Below, in pieces: positions 1-8,557 of a DNA stretch of 64,000 nt. The stretch lies in the IMG/VR virus record IMGVR_UViG_3300043409_000928, positions 62,001 through 126,000 of that record, one strand, 5' to 3'. Every line of letters starts with the position of its first letter. The stretch's first letter is position 1. The position numbers were made by a program, and so were the translations under genes. Source of the stretch: a virus. The notes below the pieces were generated by a model. That model saw only the letters and a list, made by a program, of their open reading frames with translations, was not told the DNA's origin and made no database searches.

Positions 1-1278
1 CTCATATACATCTGATGCTTTACTTGCAGTTGTTGTACTATCGCCATCCATGTCAGTAATACGCAAGGTATCTGGATTAAAACTTAATTCAATTTTCTGT
101 CCAACTGAACCAGAACTACGAGTTTTCATAAACTGCAATTGTACCATGCAACGCTCACGCATTGTGGGTGTGCTGTAAATACCAAACACATTGTCAGCAG
201 TTTGAATCTTACTCAAGCCACCTGCAATCATACTGTGGTCAAACTCCACACTTTCAACTGCACTACGATTTAATTGACTGGCAGTTGCCAATAACAACTG
301 TTCACCAACAACCAAGTTTCGCAATTCTTCTGCAACAAGTTTATCCTTGACAAACATGTCACTGACGCTGATCTTTTGTCCTGCTGGCATCATCAAGTCA
401 AGATAATCAACTAAAATTGCATCAACTTTGATCTTGCGCTGAGTCTGAAATTCTCTAATCCATGCTAACAAATCGTTTGGGGTTACGCCATTTGTCAACT
501 GCACAATTTGTAGTATGCCTGCTTTCTTACCTGCCATACGCACTTTAAGATCCACATGTTCTAATTTCTTAAACACTTCTCGAGTGGGAGTATCCGACAG
601 CATTGCATCCATACGCATTGCACACAGTCCCTCACTGAGTTCTAAACTAAAGTAAACTGTATTCAAACCTGTCATTGCCCAGTTGAGTCCTAGGTTTTGC
701 AAAAACAAACTCTTGCCTGCACCCGAGGCACCTGCAAAAATGTTTAACTCGCCTTTGTTAAAGCCACCATATAGCTTGTCATCAAGACTTTTCCATCCGG
801 TACTCAACTGTCCATTATTATCTTTGAGTGCTGTTAACCTGCCCTGTGGATCAGCAAAGTAATCTGTGCCGAATGTCTTTGGTAACCCTACTTGTACTGC
901 GTCCTTAATTAATTTTTCAACAGCACCATACTGACTTTTATCCAGTAGGTCTGCACTTTTTAAAATTGCCTGTTCCAATGCTTTGTGTCTAGCAAACCCT
1001 TCAAACTCATCAAGGAACCAAGTTGCATGATCCACTGCTGTTTGTCCAGCATCTGTTAACTCTACGCCTGTGATTGCTTTAACTTGTGTTATGTCTGGAA
1101 TGTTACCATGTTCATTTACATAGTTCTTAATAAACTCTGCCGCGGCACGGAGCCTACGATCAAAATGATCTGGATCCAATACATTCTGACAGCGAGCGGC
1201 CAGATCCCTGTTGGAGATTAAAAAGTTCAGAAACAGCTTTTGGGTTTCGTGGTTATATTCTTTTATATCATCTGCCAT
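1..1278 (-). CDS. 41: Replicative DNA helicase, T4 gp41 / DnaB family (partial, C-terminus off the window)
   Basis: The reading frame stays open from an ATG at 1278 down to base 1, so 426 residues are visible and the C-terminus is missing (T4 gp41 has about 475). It reads as a hexameric DnaB/RecA-fold helicase. A Walker A motif GASGAGKS lies near residue 181 and a Walker B segment ILVDYLDLM near residue 287, followed by a helicase core ending in a Q-L-N motif (ASQLNRSA). This family unwinds the lagging-strand template ahead of the replisome and works with the gp61 primase, which is encoded just upstream. The ATG overlaps the stop of the preceding 65-residue gene (TGATG), which suggests translational coupling. 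Confidence 0.93.
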   Translation of the reverse strand, partial: MADDIKEYNHETQKLFLNFLISNRDLAARCQNVLDPDHFDRRLRAAAEFIKNYVNEHGNIPDITQVKAITGVELTDAGQTAVDHATWFLDEFEGFARHKALEQAILKSADLLDKSQYGAVEKLIKDAVQVGLPKTFGTDYFADPQGRLTALKDNNGQLSTGWKSLDDKLYGGFNKGELNIFAGASGAGKSLFLQNLGLNWAMTGLNTVYFSLELSEGLCAMRMDAMLSDTPTREVFKKLEHVDLKVRMAGKKAGILQIVQLTNGVTPNDLLAWIREFQTQRKIKVDAILVDYLDLMMPAGQKISVSDMFVKDKLVAEELRNLVVGEQLLLATASQLNRSAVESVEFDHSMIAGGLSKIQTADNVFGIYSTPTMRERCMVQLQFMKTRSSGSVGQKIELSFNPDTLRITDMDGDSTTTASKASDVYE

Positions 1279-1475
1279 CAATTATTCCCCCATCGCAATG
1301 CAGTTATTGCGGCATCATCTCTATTGTTAAAATCAAATATCATATAGTTTTCGTTTAGTTCTGTTTTATACTTGCCACCTGGAAGACCAAATTCTTCTAT
1401 CACCCAGGCACATACATGGTTCCACCACTCTGTGGTATCCTGGCCTATTTTCCAACTTAGTTTGACTTTATACAC
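1278..1475 (-). CDS. Small conserved-looking protein between primase and helicase, unknown
   Basis: A 65-residue protein with an unusually high tryptophan content (WWNHVCAWVIEEFG) and no recognisable domain. It begins with GTG at 1475, preceded by an AGGCGG-like Shine-Dalgarno. It overlaps the end of the primase gene by 8 nt and its TGA overlaps the helicase ATG. The tight packing between two replisome genes argues that it is real and co-translated. A role in primosome function would be guesswork. No upstream ATG is available in frame because an ATG just before is followed at once by TAG. Confidence 0.6.
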   Translation of the reverse strand: MYKVKLSWKIGQDTTEWWNHVCAWVIEEFGLPGGKYKTELNENYMIFDFNNRDDAAITALRWGNN

Positions 1476-2436
1476 ACCACCGCCTACATAGTAATTTAAT
1501 CTTCAATGGTGAGCTCTCAATCGCCGATAACACACTTTGTAGCACAGCAATCCTTCCAAACTTCTGTGCGGCCTCATTTGCATCTTTAATACCATCTGGC
1601 CATTCTGGAAAACTAACACTCCATCCCAACTCTGCCGCTTGCATTGCAAGTACTAAACCAGCTTTGTCTCTATCAGGCAATACCACTGGCTCATTGTCAA
1701 TGTCTTCAATAATTTTTGCTTGCTCTGGGCTAATTGTGTTGGTCATAATAGCAACACCATCCAGTGTCAATGCATCATACTCGCCTTCAGTTACAATTGT
1801 GTATTTGCGACTATGACTTTGATGATCCAAATTGAATACAAAACTTGGAGGACGACTTGTGACCATCTTTGCAGTTTTCTTGTCCGGTACGTCACCTATC
1901 CAGCGGGCACTATATCCTACAATTTTACCATCACTTATATAAGGTAGTATAACACGATTATCCATGCCTTGTACAGGACTTGCACTAGTGTACCAATCGC
2001 TGAGTTCGATTATGCCTCTGCTGTCTAGATATTCGGCAGCTTCTAAATTTAATTCTCTAACAGTCCATGGCCATTGTATTTCTAGCCAATCTGGCTTTTT
2101 GTAGGCTTCATCTATGACTGTATTGTCTTCTGCAACCTGATCCCATAGTTGTATTTTTAATCTTTGTATTTCACCTTCGTCAATGCCCAGTACTCGCATT
2201 AACTTGATTAGTTTAAAGCCTAATCGCTGACCTGGTCTCCATCCTGTTGTGTAACTGCAATTAAAACAATGATAACCTACACGCTCTTGTTCAAATTTTA
2301 AACCACCACGCTTTTTAGTATCTGGTCTGGATTGGCCATTCTGAATACACATCGGGCAGTTCATTGTCAACCAACCGTTTGATGTTGTTTTTAATGCAGG
2401 TAAGTGCGACCTAAGTGTGTTTTCAACTAGACTCAT
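1468..2436 (-). CDS. 61: DNA primase, T4 gp61-like
   Basis: A 322-residue primase. The N-terminal zinc-binding domain has paired cysteines C27/C30 and C57/C60. A Toprim core follows, with the catalytic glutamate in VTEGEYDAL (around residue 215) and the metal-binding D-x-D in LPDRDKAG (around residue 253). This is the order seen in T4 gp61 and DnaG. It makes the short RNA primers for lagging-strand synthesis and partners the gp41 helicase encoded downstream. Length is close to T4 gp61 (342 residues). The start at 2436 lies 13 nt after the stop of the upstream structural gene, so this early gene follows a gene with a late-type promoter. Confidence 0.92.
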   Translation of the reverse strand: MSLVENTLRSHLPALKTTSNGWLTMNCPMCIQNGQSRPDTKKRGGLKFEQERVGYHCFNCSYTTGWRPGQRLGFKLIKLMRVLGIDEGEIQRLKIQLWDQVAEDNTVIDEAYKKPDWLEIQWPWTVRELNLEAAEYLDSRGIIELSDWYTSASPVQGMDNRVILPYISDGKIVGYSARWIGDVPDKKTAKMVTSRPPSFVFNLDHQSHSRKYTIVTEGEYDALTLDGVAIMTNTISPEQAKIIEDIDNEPVVLPDRDKAGLVLAMQAAELGWSVSFPEWPDGIKDANEAAQKFGRIAVLQSVLSAIESSPLKIKLLCRRWCV

Positions 2437-2448
2437 ATAGAGTTTAGT

Positions 2449-3249
2449 TTACACTCTTATTAGAACTTTGTCAAGGGTGCCTGCGTTCGATTGGCTGTCG
2501 AGTCTTGCCACTCGTAACCAACGCACACCAGCATAATAGTTGTATGGATCTATACCAGTGAAACCAGCTAGGTCTAATTTAGCGGTGGTATAATCCTGTG
2601 GCTTCAGATCTGCCCATAATGTAGATCCAACTACCACATCGTCCAAGGTACCTTGTATAATTATACGACCAGTATAATTTGAAGCATAAATTGCCATCGA
2701 AAACAAACTGGTATCTTTTCTGTAAAACTGTGGCCCGTTGAATGCGCTAGATATCAAAATATTATTACCAGTATTGGTCCAAGTTGTTATTTCTGCACTT
2801 GAACGGCTGGTTGGTATAACTTCATCTTTGACTTCAATATCAAAGCCGGCTTGCATTGCTCTATTCCAAGTTAATGCTGTTTCTAAACCATCACCATCTA
2901 CAAAGGTAGCACCTAATTTATAAATGCCACTTGGCAATGTCATCAGGTCCCTGGGTTGTACTACTAGACGAGCTTGTCCGTTTTCTGCAACAGTGGGAAT
3001 TGATCGTCTACGGAAAATAGTAGTTCCTGTGTCACGATTCCACATTGTGATTGTTAGCTCTCTACGAAGCAAACTAACTGGTCTACGGTCGCTTCCAGTT
3101 ACGGTAATGTCTAATATATTGTCTACTCCTTTAAACCAAACAATCCGTTGATCGGTATAACCGGGTGCATGTCTTGTTGTGCTTGGACCCGTGCCTGCAC
3201 CGGCGTAGTTTAGGGTAGCTGAAGGGATAGATGAGTTAAGTGTCGCCAT
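2449..3249 (-). CDS. Putative virion structural protein, unknown
   Basis: A 266-residue protein with many beta-strand-like segments. Its beginning (MATLNSSIPSATLNYAG) looks like a virion protein. It has no catalytic motif and I do not recognise the family. The frame is open further upstream, but I chose the ATG at 3249 because a late-type octamer GCTAAATA sits just upstream (3255-3262) with exactly 5 nt between it and the ATG. A longer protein would read back through that promoter and antisense to the divergent gene at 3281. The late promoter supports a structural role. Its position in front of primase and helicase is unusual. Confidence 0.6.
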   Translation of the reverse strand: MATLNSSIPSATLNYAGAGTGPSTTRHAPGYTDQRIVWFKGVDNILDITVTGSDRRPVSLLRRELTITMWNRDTGTTIFRRRSIPTVAENGQARLVVQPRDLMTLPSGIYKLGATFVDGDGLETALTWNRAMQAGFDIEVKDEVIPTSRSSAEITTWTNTGNNILISSAFNGPQFYRKDTSLFSMAIYASNYTGRIIIQGTLDDVVVGSTLWADLKPQDYTTAKLDLAGFTGIDPYNYYAGVRWLRVARLDSQSNAGTLDKVLIRV

Positions 3250-3254
3250 AACAG

Positions 3255-3262
3255 TATTTAGC
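3255..3262 (-). promoter_or_regulatory. Late-type promoter abutting an ATG (leaderless)
   Basis: The octamer GCTAAATA on the minus strand matches the T4 late element TATAAATA at 6 of 8 positions and matches the set found upstream of other structural genes in this window. Only 5 nt separate it from the ATG at 3249, so initiation at the usual distance would fall at or next to the start codon. Confidence 0.55.
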
Positions 3263-3280
3263 AACGACCGGATCTTTAAA

Positions 3281-3673
3281 ATGCTAAGTAAAGCAATGAT
3301 GGATAGTAAAATCAAAGAATTTTTAGAGCGTTTCCCGTTTATGAGCTTGGTTCGGTACGGCGAAACCGAATTGGTAGGTATTATACAAAATAGTGACCAA
3401 ACAGTGGTCACTATGTATGTCTACAACTTATTAAAAGACGGTGACGATAAAACATTATTCATTGAATGTGGAGAAGAATGGTGGTGGGGCAGTAATAGAC
3501 TAATTCCCATCAACATTGTACTAAAGGCACCCATGCGTACATTCTTGTATGCATTAAAAACATACAGTTCAAAAGATTTTGAAGTTCTGCATGGGAACTT
3601 AACCAGCCTTACCAATGTCATTACTAAACGTACAAAAAGACGTCAAATTAGCCTTATAAGAAAGCTAGATTAA
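3281..3673 (+). CDS. Hypothetical protein, divergent plus-strand gene
   Basis: A 130-residue basic protein with a WWWG motif in its middle (ECGEEWWWGSNRL) and a Lys/Arg-rich end. The family is not recognised. Starts at 3281 or the ATG pair at 3296/3299 are possible; an AAG-rich stretch precedes the latter. It is the only plus-strand gene in the first 16 kb. It lies head-to-head with the structural gene at 3249 (31 nt apart) and tail-to-tail with the next minus-strand gene. The two converging genes share the palindromic TTAA of their stop codons. The region around residues 45-100 looks like a compact alpha/beta domain, but no function can be assigned. Confidence 0.6.
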   Translation: MLSKAMMDSKIKEFLERFPFMSLVRYGETELVGIIQNSDQTVVTMYVYNLLKDGDDKTLFIECGEEWWWGSNRLIPINIVLKAPMRTFLYALKTYSSKDFEVLHGNLTSLTNVITKRTKRRQISLIRKLD

Positions 3674-4530
3674 TTTAAGTTTAAGTAGTCACTGGTACTA
3701 TTGTTATCAACCCACAGGTGCTGTGTATCTTTGTATTTTGCAATACTTCTATCTAACAGATCGACATATTGATTTACCTGGTGATTAGTAATTAATTTAC
3801 CTCTCCAAATAAACAATACTTTCATCCCTTTGGCACTCATGAGACTTCTGTGTTTGGTTCTTAAGTTATTCCAAGCAAATGAATTTGTTTCAGCAAGTTG
3901 TGGTATAGCAATGTACTTGTTTGTGTGTTGCTTAATTGGATCTGTTAACAAGTAAAGAGTTTCGCTGGCATTGTTGTCAAATAATTTAACTCGCATTGAC
4001 AATGGTGCATCAATTAGACTAGTACGGTCGCGATGTGGTATTATATCAGCGGCACTGGACCACATGTTCCATGCAAAATCTTTATCACCTACCCAAGGCA
4101 TGTAGTCGTGTATTTGCTCAAAAATTTCAGGGAATTCGGTGTAGGTTTTCTCCAATGCATTTAAAGACCAAATTGGATTCCATCCTGGCGTTACGCTGTC
4201 TATGCTCCTATAAGTTCGATCTGTTTCCGCAACTGTGGCGCTGGCAAAATCAGCCTGAGCCTTGCTTGCATGTTGTGCATTGTTATTAAAATAAAGAATA
4301 AATTTTTCAATGTCATTGATTTTAATACTAGGAATATTGTATGGAACAAACAAGTACTTGCCATATGTTTGTTCAAGCTTGGAGTGAAGGCCAATGACTT
4401 CGGGTAGTAAGCTCAACTCGTGTTTACGAAGCTTGGTTAAATTTTCCTTGGTCTCGGTTACAGCGCCACCTACTTTACGTTCTACGTTTTGTTCGGTGTA
4501 CACTGTTTGATTATCATTGCTCCTGATCAT
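3670..4530 (-). CDS. Putative 2-oxoglutarate/Fe(II) oxygenase-like protein (Asp/Asn hydroxylase type)
   Basis: About 286 residues. A central IIPHRDRTS segment followed by MRVKLFDN and, later, NSFAWNNLRTKHRS resembles the HxD...H metal triad with a downstream arginine of aspartyl/asparaginyl beta-hydroxylase-like 2OG oxygenases, which are common in T4-like aquatic phages. I infer this from motif layout only. The ATG at 4530 is used here. A TTG at 4539 in the same frame overlaps the upstream stop and is an alternative start. The gene ends in a TTAA stop shared with the opposing gene at 3281-3673. Confidence 0.5.
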   Translation of the reverse strand: MIRSNDNQTVYTEQNVERKVGGAVTETKENLTKLRKHELSLLPEVIGLHSKLEQTYGKYLFVPYNIPSIKINDIEKFILYFNNNAQHASKAQADFASATVAETDRTYRSIDSVTPGWNPIWSLNALEKTYTEFPEIFEQIHDYMPWVGDKDFAWNMWSSAADIIPHRDRTSLIDAPLSMRVKLFDNNASETLYLLTDPIKQHTNKYIAIPQLAETNSFAWNNLRTKHRSLMSAKGMKVLFIWRGKLITNHQVNQYVDLLDRSIAKYKDTQHLWVDNNSTSDYLNLN

Positions 4531-4535
4531 ACTTG

Positions 4536-5120
4536 TCAAGTATACCCATAACTGATTTGTTCACAAATTAAATTCATTTGTGCAACAATGGCAACTGCAT
4601 ACGCAGTGGCGTGACTTTTCTTAAAGAAGTATTCATCGTTCTTGGGCTTCGTCCAAACTTCGTTCATAATCGTCGTCCATGGCTTCCCAATCAGATAGCG
4701 TTTCGCGGGACGGATCATTGCTAGGACCGCAGATAATTGTTCCACTGAAGTCGGCTGGGTCCTCCGGAGAATATCGCCATGCCCGTTCAAATGAAATAAC
4801 AGATTTACAAAGTCGTTGTCTTGTAATAGATCCCATAATGGCTCCTGGTTGGCTAGTTGATCCAAATGTTCTTTGCTTTTTACCTTTTGGTACAAGCTTA
4901 CATTCAATAAGTCTACTTTAAAAAATCCTAGTTCTTCTGCTTTTTTATAATCAACATCGCACCATCCGGTAAATGGATTGGCTGGTACTGGATGAAAGTA
5001 CACTCCAGTTTTATGCTTTTGCTGTTGATTATTGGCAATCTGCATTGCTGGCGTGTGTGGCAATAGATTAAGAATTGCTTCTCTATTGGCAAAGTCAATG
5101 TCTACGTCGGGATGATTCAC
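4536..5120 (-). CDS. Mini DnaE-like protein (bacterial DNA polymerase III alpha-subunit fragment-like)
   Basis: A 194-residue protein resembling disjoint pieces of the bacterial replicative polymerase DnaE palm/fingers. It opens with HPDVDIDFANRE, like the PDFDIDF catalytic aspartate motif of DnaE. It has FFKVDLLNVSLYQKV, like the DnaE 'G-x-K-x-D-x-LGL' stretch, then LRRTQPTSVEQLSAVLAMIRP, and ends with FKKSHATAYAV, which matches the DnaE NKSHAAAYAL signature. Full DnaE is over 1,100 residues, so this cannot be a complete polymerase by known standards. It may be a decoy, an inhibitor or a remnant with a new role. It overlaps both neighbours by a few bases, as in an operon. Confidence 0.6.
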   Translation of the reverse strand: MNHPDVDIDFANREAILNLLPHTPAMQIANNQQQKHKTGVYFHPVPANPFTGWCDVDYKKAEELGFFKVDLLNVSLYQKVKSKEHLDQLANQEPLWDLLQDNDFVNLLFHLNGHGDILRRTQPTSVEQLSAVLAMIRPAKRYLIGKPWTTIMNEVWTKPKNDEYFFKKSHATAYAVAIVAQMNLICEQISYGYT

Positions 5121-5320
5121 TTTTTAAGTTTCTCTTTAAACATAGTAGTCAGCTGACTCTGTTGTGTTTTAATTTGATTCATTTCTGCATAGAGCATGTC
5201 AAGCTTTTTTATAAATTCAAGCAATCGCAGTTCTAGAGATTCGTATCTAGCGCCTGCATCATCATTGTGTTGATCCACAGTACTTCGTTCGGTTCTTTTT
5301 TTAATTTCTTTATCCACCAT
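5117..5320 (-). CDS. Small coiled-coil protein, unknown
   Basis: A 67-residue, highly charged protein with heptad-like leucines in its C-terminal two thirds (residues about 28-65), so probably a coiled coil. It overlaps the end of the upstream zinc-finger gene by 88 nt in another frame and its stop overlaps the start of the DnaE-like gene. The overlap is long, so the true start could be further in, for instance a TTG near residue 33. A weak GGAA lies ahead of the ATG at 5320. No function can be inferred. Confidence 0.45.
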   Translation of the reverse strand: MVDKEIKKRTERSTVDQHNDDAGARYESLELRLLEFIKKLDMLYAEMNQIKTQQSQLTTMFKEKLKK

Positions 5321-5925
5321 TCAGTTTCCACATGTTTTGCTACCGTATCAATTTGAGCTGGTTCCATTCTATCTAATAGATTCTGTGCCGCTTCAGTGGA
5401 GTAAATGATCCATGGACTTAATCTGCCCATAACTACCATATTCATTCCTGTTGCAGGCGGAATCTTATTAAAGAAATCTCTCCAATTGTTTCCGGTTTTC
5501 TCACCCCACTCGCGCATAGTGAGAATTGTTCTTTCAAGTGCTCTATCTGCCGTTTCTTTTTTTGCGGCTTCCTGAACATACAACTGATAAGTGCCGGGCT
5601 TTTGCCAATCACTTAATTTCACTCCCATTTTAAAAAGCCAGTTAATAAACTTGTCACTTTCGTATGGGCGAAGTTCTATCAAATAGTTAGCAAATTTTAT
5701 AAATGCAATGTAATCAAAACTCCTTATAAAATCATCAACTGTCTTTGTTTTTTTAGCGTTTGGACTAACATAGCTAATAAAGTCTGTCCACACTCTAAAA
5801 CCAATTCTGCTGTCTATGTCATCCTTGTTCATCCACCGCCTTTTCTTTTCACACATGTGGTTACTAAGTGTACTTTCGCGGCTAAAGGACTTTAAACAAA
5901 ATTTACATTGATGTTGTTGTGACAT
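5233..5925 (-). CDS. C2H2 zinc-finger protein, unknown
   Basis: A 230-residue protein. Residues 8-25 form a classical C2H2-type finger (CKFC...H...C with conserved F and L spacing), unusual for bacteria but recurrent in T4-like phages. The remainder is alpha-helical looking, with EWWIKKLK near the end and no catalytic motif. A nucleic-acid-binding role is plausible from the finger alone. It starts one base before the stop of the preceding gene (5926), which suggests coupled translation in the early operon that runs from UvsW. Confidence 0.65.
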   Translation of the reverse strand: MSQQHQCKFCLKSFSRESTLSNHMCEKKRRWMNKDDIDSRIGFRVWTDFISYVSPNAKKTKTVDDFIRSFDYIAFIKFANYLIELRPYESDKFINWLFKMGVKLSDWQKPGTYQLYVQEAAKKETADRALERTILTMREWGEKTGNNWRDFFNKIPPATGMNMVVMGRLSPWIIYSTEAAQNLLDRMEPAQIDTVAKHVETEWWIKKLKKEPNEVLWINTMMMQALDTNL

Positions 5926-6420
5926 TTATTTAAACAATTCTTTAAATTCTTTATTACCCATGTTTTGTGAAGTTGCTATTTCAGCTAATACTTCTGGGCC
6001 ATTTATTTCTCGGAACAGTTCAATTTCATCATTGCTCATTGCTGGAAACTTCTCAATGAGCCATGCTGTTAGCTTGTCTTTCTTTGCACCGCCAATTGGT
6101 GGAATAAATTCATGTCTAAGTTTAACGCCCAGTCCAACCAGTGCCAGGGCCTTCCATCGAAGTTCTTCATGTTCACTTGTGGTGGCAATGTAATCAATGT
6201 TGCTGTAGTTGTTTACATCTATTAGATACTGTTCCTGTACATCTCTAGTACCTTGTACTTGACTGGCCCAACGCTGTGCCATAAAAGTGTTTACCCCTTT
6301 TTTATCCTCATCAGATAACTTTGTGTAATAATCACCTTTACGCAGATCCACTGCCGCCATCAATTGGTCAATGGGAACTTTGTATACAGCAGATGCTGGT
6401 GCTTTCTTTTTGGTAGCCAT
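5926..6420 (-). CDS. Hypothetical early protein
   Basis: A 164-residue protein with a Lys/Ala-rich start (MATKKKAPASA) and a helical remainder. I do not recognise it with confidence. The pattern of a short helical protein ending in an EIELFREING-type helix is loosely reminiscent of clamp-loader small subunits in distant T4-like phages, but the neighbours expected for that gene (gp44, gp45) are absent here, so this is weak. It lies 9 nt downstream of the 168-residue gene and directly upstream of the zinc-finger gene. Confidence 0.6.
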   Translation of the reverse strand: MATKKKAPASAVYKVPIDQLMAAVDLRKGDYYTKLSDEDKKGVNTFMAQRWASQVQGTRDVQEQYLIDVNNYSNIDYIATTSEHEELRWKALALVGLGVKLRHEFIPPIGGAKKDKLTAWLIEKFPAMSNDEIELFREINGPEVLAEIATSQNMGNKEFKELFK

Positions 6421-6429
6421 ACTGTTATT

Positions 6430-6936
6430 TTAAAACCAAATCTTGTTTAAGTCAAGCACTTCTGGAATTTTATTTGTTTCTTTTAAAAAGAAAGCACAAA
6501 CTGGTTCTTTTTTATGTTCTAAAGGAACTGCCAACACATGCCCAAACTTTAGCTTGGGCACATACCATTTTACTTCTTGGTAGATGTTGACTATTTCAAC
6601 CTTCATCCATTCGGGCTTGTAGCCGTTGATGGGATTAAAGACAAACGTGCTGAACCCACGGTCATTTAAACTCATTACATTGATAACTTCTGGCTCTCCG
6701 TGATCGGGTTCTCCAATAATCAGTGACCAATCTAATGGCACTTTGAGTTCATGACTTCCTATACGCAATACTGCCGCAGGACAACTGAAGCTTTCTAAGA
6801 AAACAAGTGGTACAAACATATAGTCAACATCAGCAGGATTGCTGTAGTCAAGTACCCCGTAGCGCAAGTCTTCATCAATTTCTTCTGGTAAACGATCTAA
6901 ATCGTATGACAGATTATCAACTGTTAATATTCTCAT
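6430..6936 (-). CDS. Hypothetical early protein downstream of UvsW
   Basis: A 168-residue, mostly beta-strand-looking acidic protein without recognisable motifs. Its ATG overlaps the UvsW stop by 4 nt (ATGA), so it is translationally coupled to UvsW and probably expressed early from the UvsW promoter. I do not recognise the family. Confidence 0.6.
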   Translation of the reverse strand: MRILTVDNLSYDLDRLPEEIDEDLRYGVLDYSNPADVDYMFVPLVFLESFSCPAAVLRIGSHELKVPLDWSLIIGEPDHGEPEVINVMSLNDRGFSTFVFNPINGYKPEWMKVEIVNIYQEVKWYVPKLKFGHVLAVPLEHKKEPVCAFFLKETNKIPEVLDLNKIWF

Positions 6937-8390
6937 TTATAAATTACCTTTTCAGTTTGATATGGATAGTTTGCTTCTTCATAAAATTTCTTGCGCTTGG
7001 CCAAGTGTCTTTTGGCAAACTTTGCTGTGCTTGTTATGTCCCATATCTGGACAAAGTCTTTGTCTTCTGCTTTTCTAATACCTCGGCCAATGCTCTGTAT
7101 AACCCTGACAAAACTCTTTCCAGGCTCCACTAGAACCAAGTTAAAGATCCTAGGTATATTAATACCCACAGAGGCCACACCATACGTGGCCACAATGATT
7201 TTATTTGTTGCAAGAGTAACTTCATCATACTCTTCTTTTCTATCCTTTGATTTCATGGACCCTGATACAAATACGCTTTCTGGTAAACGCTCAACCAGCA
7301 TCTTACCCGAAGCAATACGATCGACCAATACCAAAGTATTTCCACTTTGACTAATTGCATCAATGGTCTTGGCCAGTTCATCAATCCTGCGTTCATTGCT
7401 GGTCAGATATGTTAATTCTTCTTGATATGTTTTGTATTCAACTTTATCATCAAATTGCAATACCTTTACATGGCAGTTACTCAATACACCAATGTCCTGT
7501 AGTTCACTGGCCTGTAATCTATGTAGGACATTGCCCAATGATGCTGTTAGACTGATATATTCATGTTCTTCTTTGGGTATGGTACCTGTTAACCCCCAAC
7601 GAATTGGAACATTTGCAAACGGGCCCGTCAACATTGTTTTAAGTACATCAGCCTTGGCCATGTGTACTTCGTCAACAATTACTGCAATCAGGTCATCCGT
7701 AATTGCTTCAATGCCAATTGCACTGGTTCCTTCTTTGCTTCGTTTGATTAAGGAGTTGATACTTTGCCATGTTGCAATGGTATGTGTATGCCCAAGATCT
7801 TTCTCGTCACCAAAGTATACACCAACATCTAATCCCATGTTGACATAGTCTGCATGTGTCTGCCGCACTAGATCCTTGTTGGGTACAATAACAACTGTGC
7901 GGCCATACGGTTCACACGTAAGACTCATGGCCGCTGTCATTAATGTCTTGCCAGCACCTGTTGCAATCTCTTGAACACCATGCGGATTAGCAAGGAAGCG
8001 ATTGATACACTCTACTTGGTAATCGCGAATCTTAATAGGCTGGCCTTCTGCTACGTGTCCTTTGGGCCAAAGTATGTGACTAAAGGTGTCCTCGGTAACT
8101 TCAGCAAAATTGAAATTGTGCGCGGTCCGCTTGTCTTCAATTTCAATTTGCCAACCTTCCTCATCTATAATGGGCAATACTCGTTCTAATAGATTTAGAT
8201 AGGTCGACCCTGCGGTGGTAAAGAAGCTGATCTTACCATCCCATCTTCCTAGCCTAAAGGCCGGCACATGATAAGCATATGGTAATTGATATTTTAGTTT
8301 GGCTTCGCATCGTCTGCGTGTTGAAGCATCTAAGTCGTGAAACTTGACATTTACTTCATCTTTGATTTCTAATCGGCATATTCCAGGCAT
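6933..8390 (-). CDS. uvsW: RNA-DNA and DNA-DNA helicase UvsW-like (superfamily 2)
   Basis: A 485-residue SF2 helicase. An N-terminal domain with the FRLGRWDGKISF motif typical of UvsW is followed by helicase motif I (ATGAGKT, near residue 143), motif II IVDEVHMA (DEVH box, near 238), motif III GLTGTIP, and motif VI QSIGRGIRK near the C-terminus. UvsW unwinds R-loops and remodels forks and branched intermediates, shifting T4-type phages from origin-dependent to recombination-dependent replication. The ATG at 8390 lies 5 nt from a strong sigma-70 -10 element, so its transcript is predicted to be leaderless. At least five further genes follow in a tightly packed operon. Confidence 0.93.
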   Translation of the reverse strand: MPGICRLEIKDEVNVKFHDLDASTRRRCEAKLKYQLPYAYHVPAFRLGRWDGKISFFTTAGSTYLNLLERVLPIIDEEGWQIEIEDKRTAHNFNFAEVTEDTFSHILWPKGHVAEGQPIKIRDYQVECINRFLANPHGVQEIATGAGKTLMTAAMSLTCEPYGRTVVIVPNKDLVRQTHADYVNMGLDVGVYFGDEKDLGHTHTIATWQSINSLIKRSKEGTSAIGIEAITDDLIAVIVDEVHMAKADVLKTMLTGPFANVPIRWGLTGTIPKEEHEYISLTASLGNVLHRLQASELQDIGVLSNCHVKVLQFDDKVEYKTYQEELTYLTSNERRIDELAKTIDAISQSGNTLVLVDRIASGKMLVERLPESVFVSGSMKSKDRKEEYDEVTLATNKIIVATYGVASVGINIPRIFNLVLVEPGKSFVRVIQSIGRGIRKAEDKDFVQIWDITSTAKFAKRHLAKRKKFYEEANYPYQTEKVIYK

Positions 8391-8395
8391 AAAGT

Positions 8396-8424
8396 ATTAT
8401 AACAGGTGTAAGGGGTAATGTCTA
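8396..8424 (-). promoter_or_regulatory. Early sigma-70 promoter of uvsW operon (predicted leaderless)
   Basis: On the minus strand a -35 TAGACA (8419-8424, 5/6 match) and a -10 TATAAT (8396-8401, 6/6) are separated by 17 nt. Only 5 nt lie between the -10 and the uvsW ATG at 8390. No Shine-Dalgarno is present. Confidence 0.75.
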
Positions 8425-8514
8425 TTCGTATGTTACCGTTATGGCAATACATGTATCAATGAGGCTAGATACTTAGTGCAAAATCACTGGTTTTAAAAAG
8501 CAATTTGTCCATAA

Positions 8515-8541
8515 TCAAAAGAAAAGGCTCCGTAGAGCCTT
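8515..8541 (-). terminator. Rho-independent terminator
   Basis: Stem AAGGCTC/GAGCCTT (8524-8541) with a 4-nt loop is followed on the minus strand by a T-rich tract. It lies just after the DUF4214-like gene and separates it from the uvsW promoter. Confidence 0.85.
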
Positions 8542-8557
8542 CCTTAAATCGAGTAGA

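Noticed and set aside
3250-3411. 54-residue N-terminal extension of the structural gene at 2449
   Set aside because: It reads antisense through the divergent gene and over the late-type promoter.
5926-6420. Clamp-loader small subunit gp62
   Set aside because: Similarity is too vague and gp44, gp45 and RegA are not adjacent; left as hypothetical.
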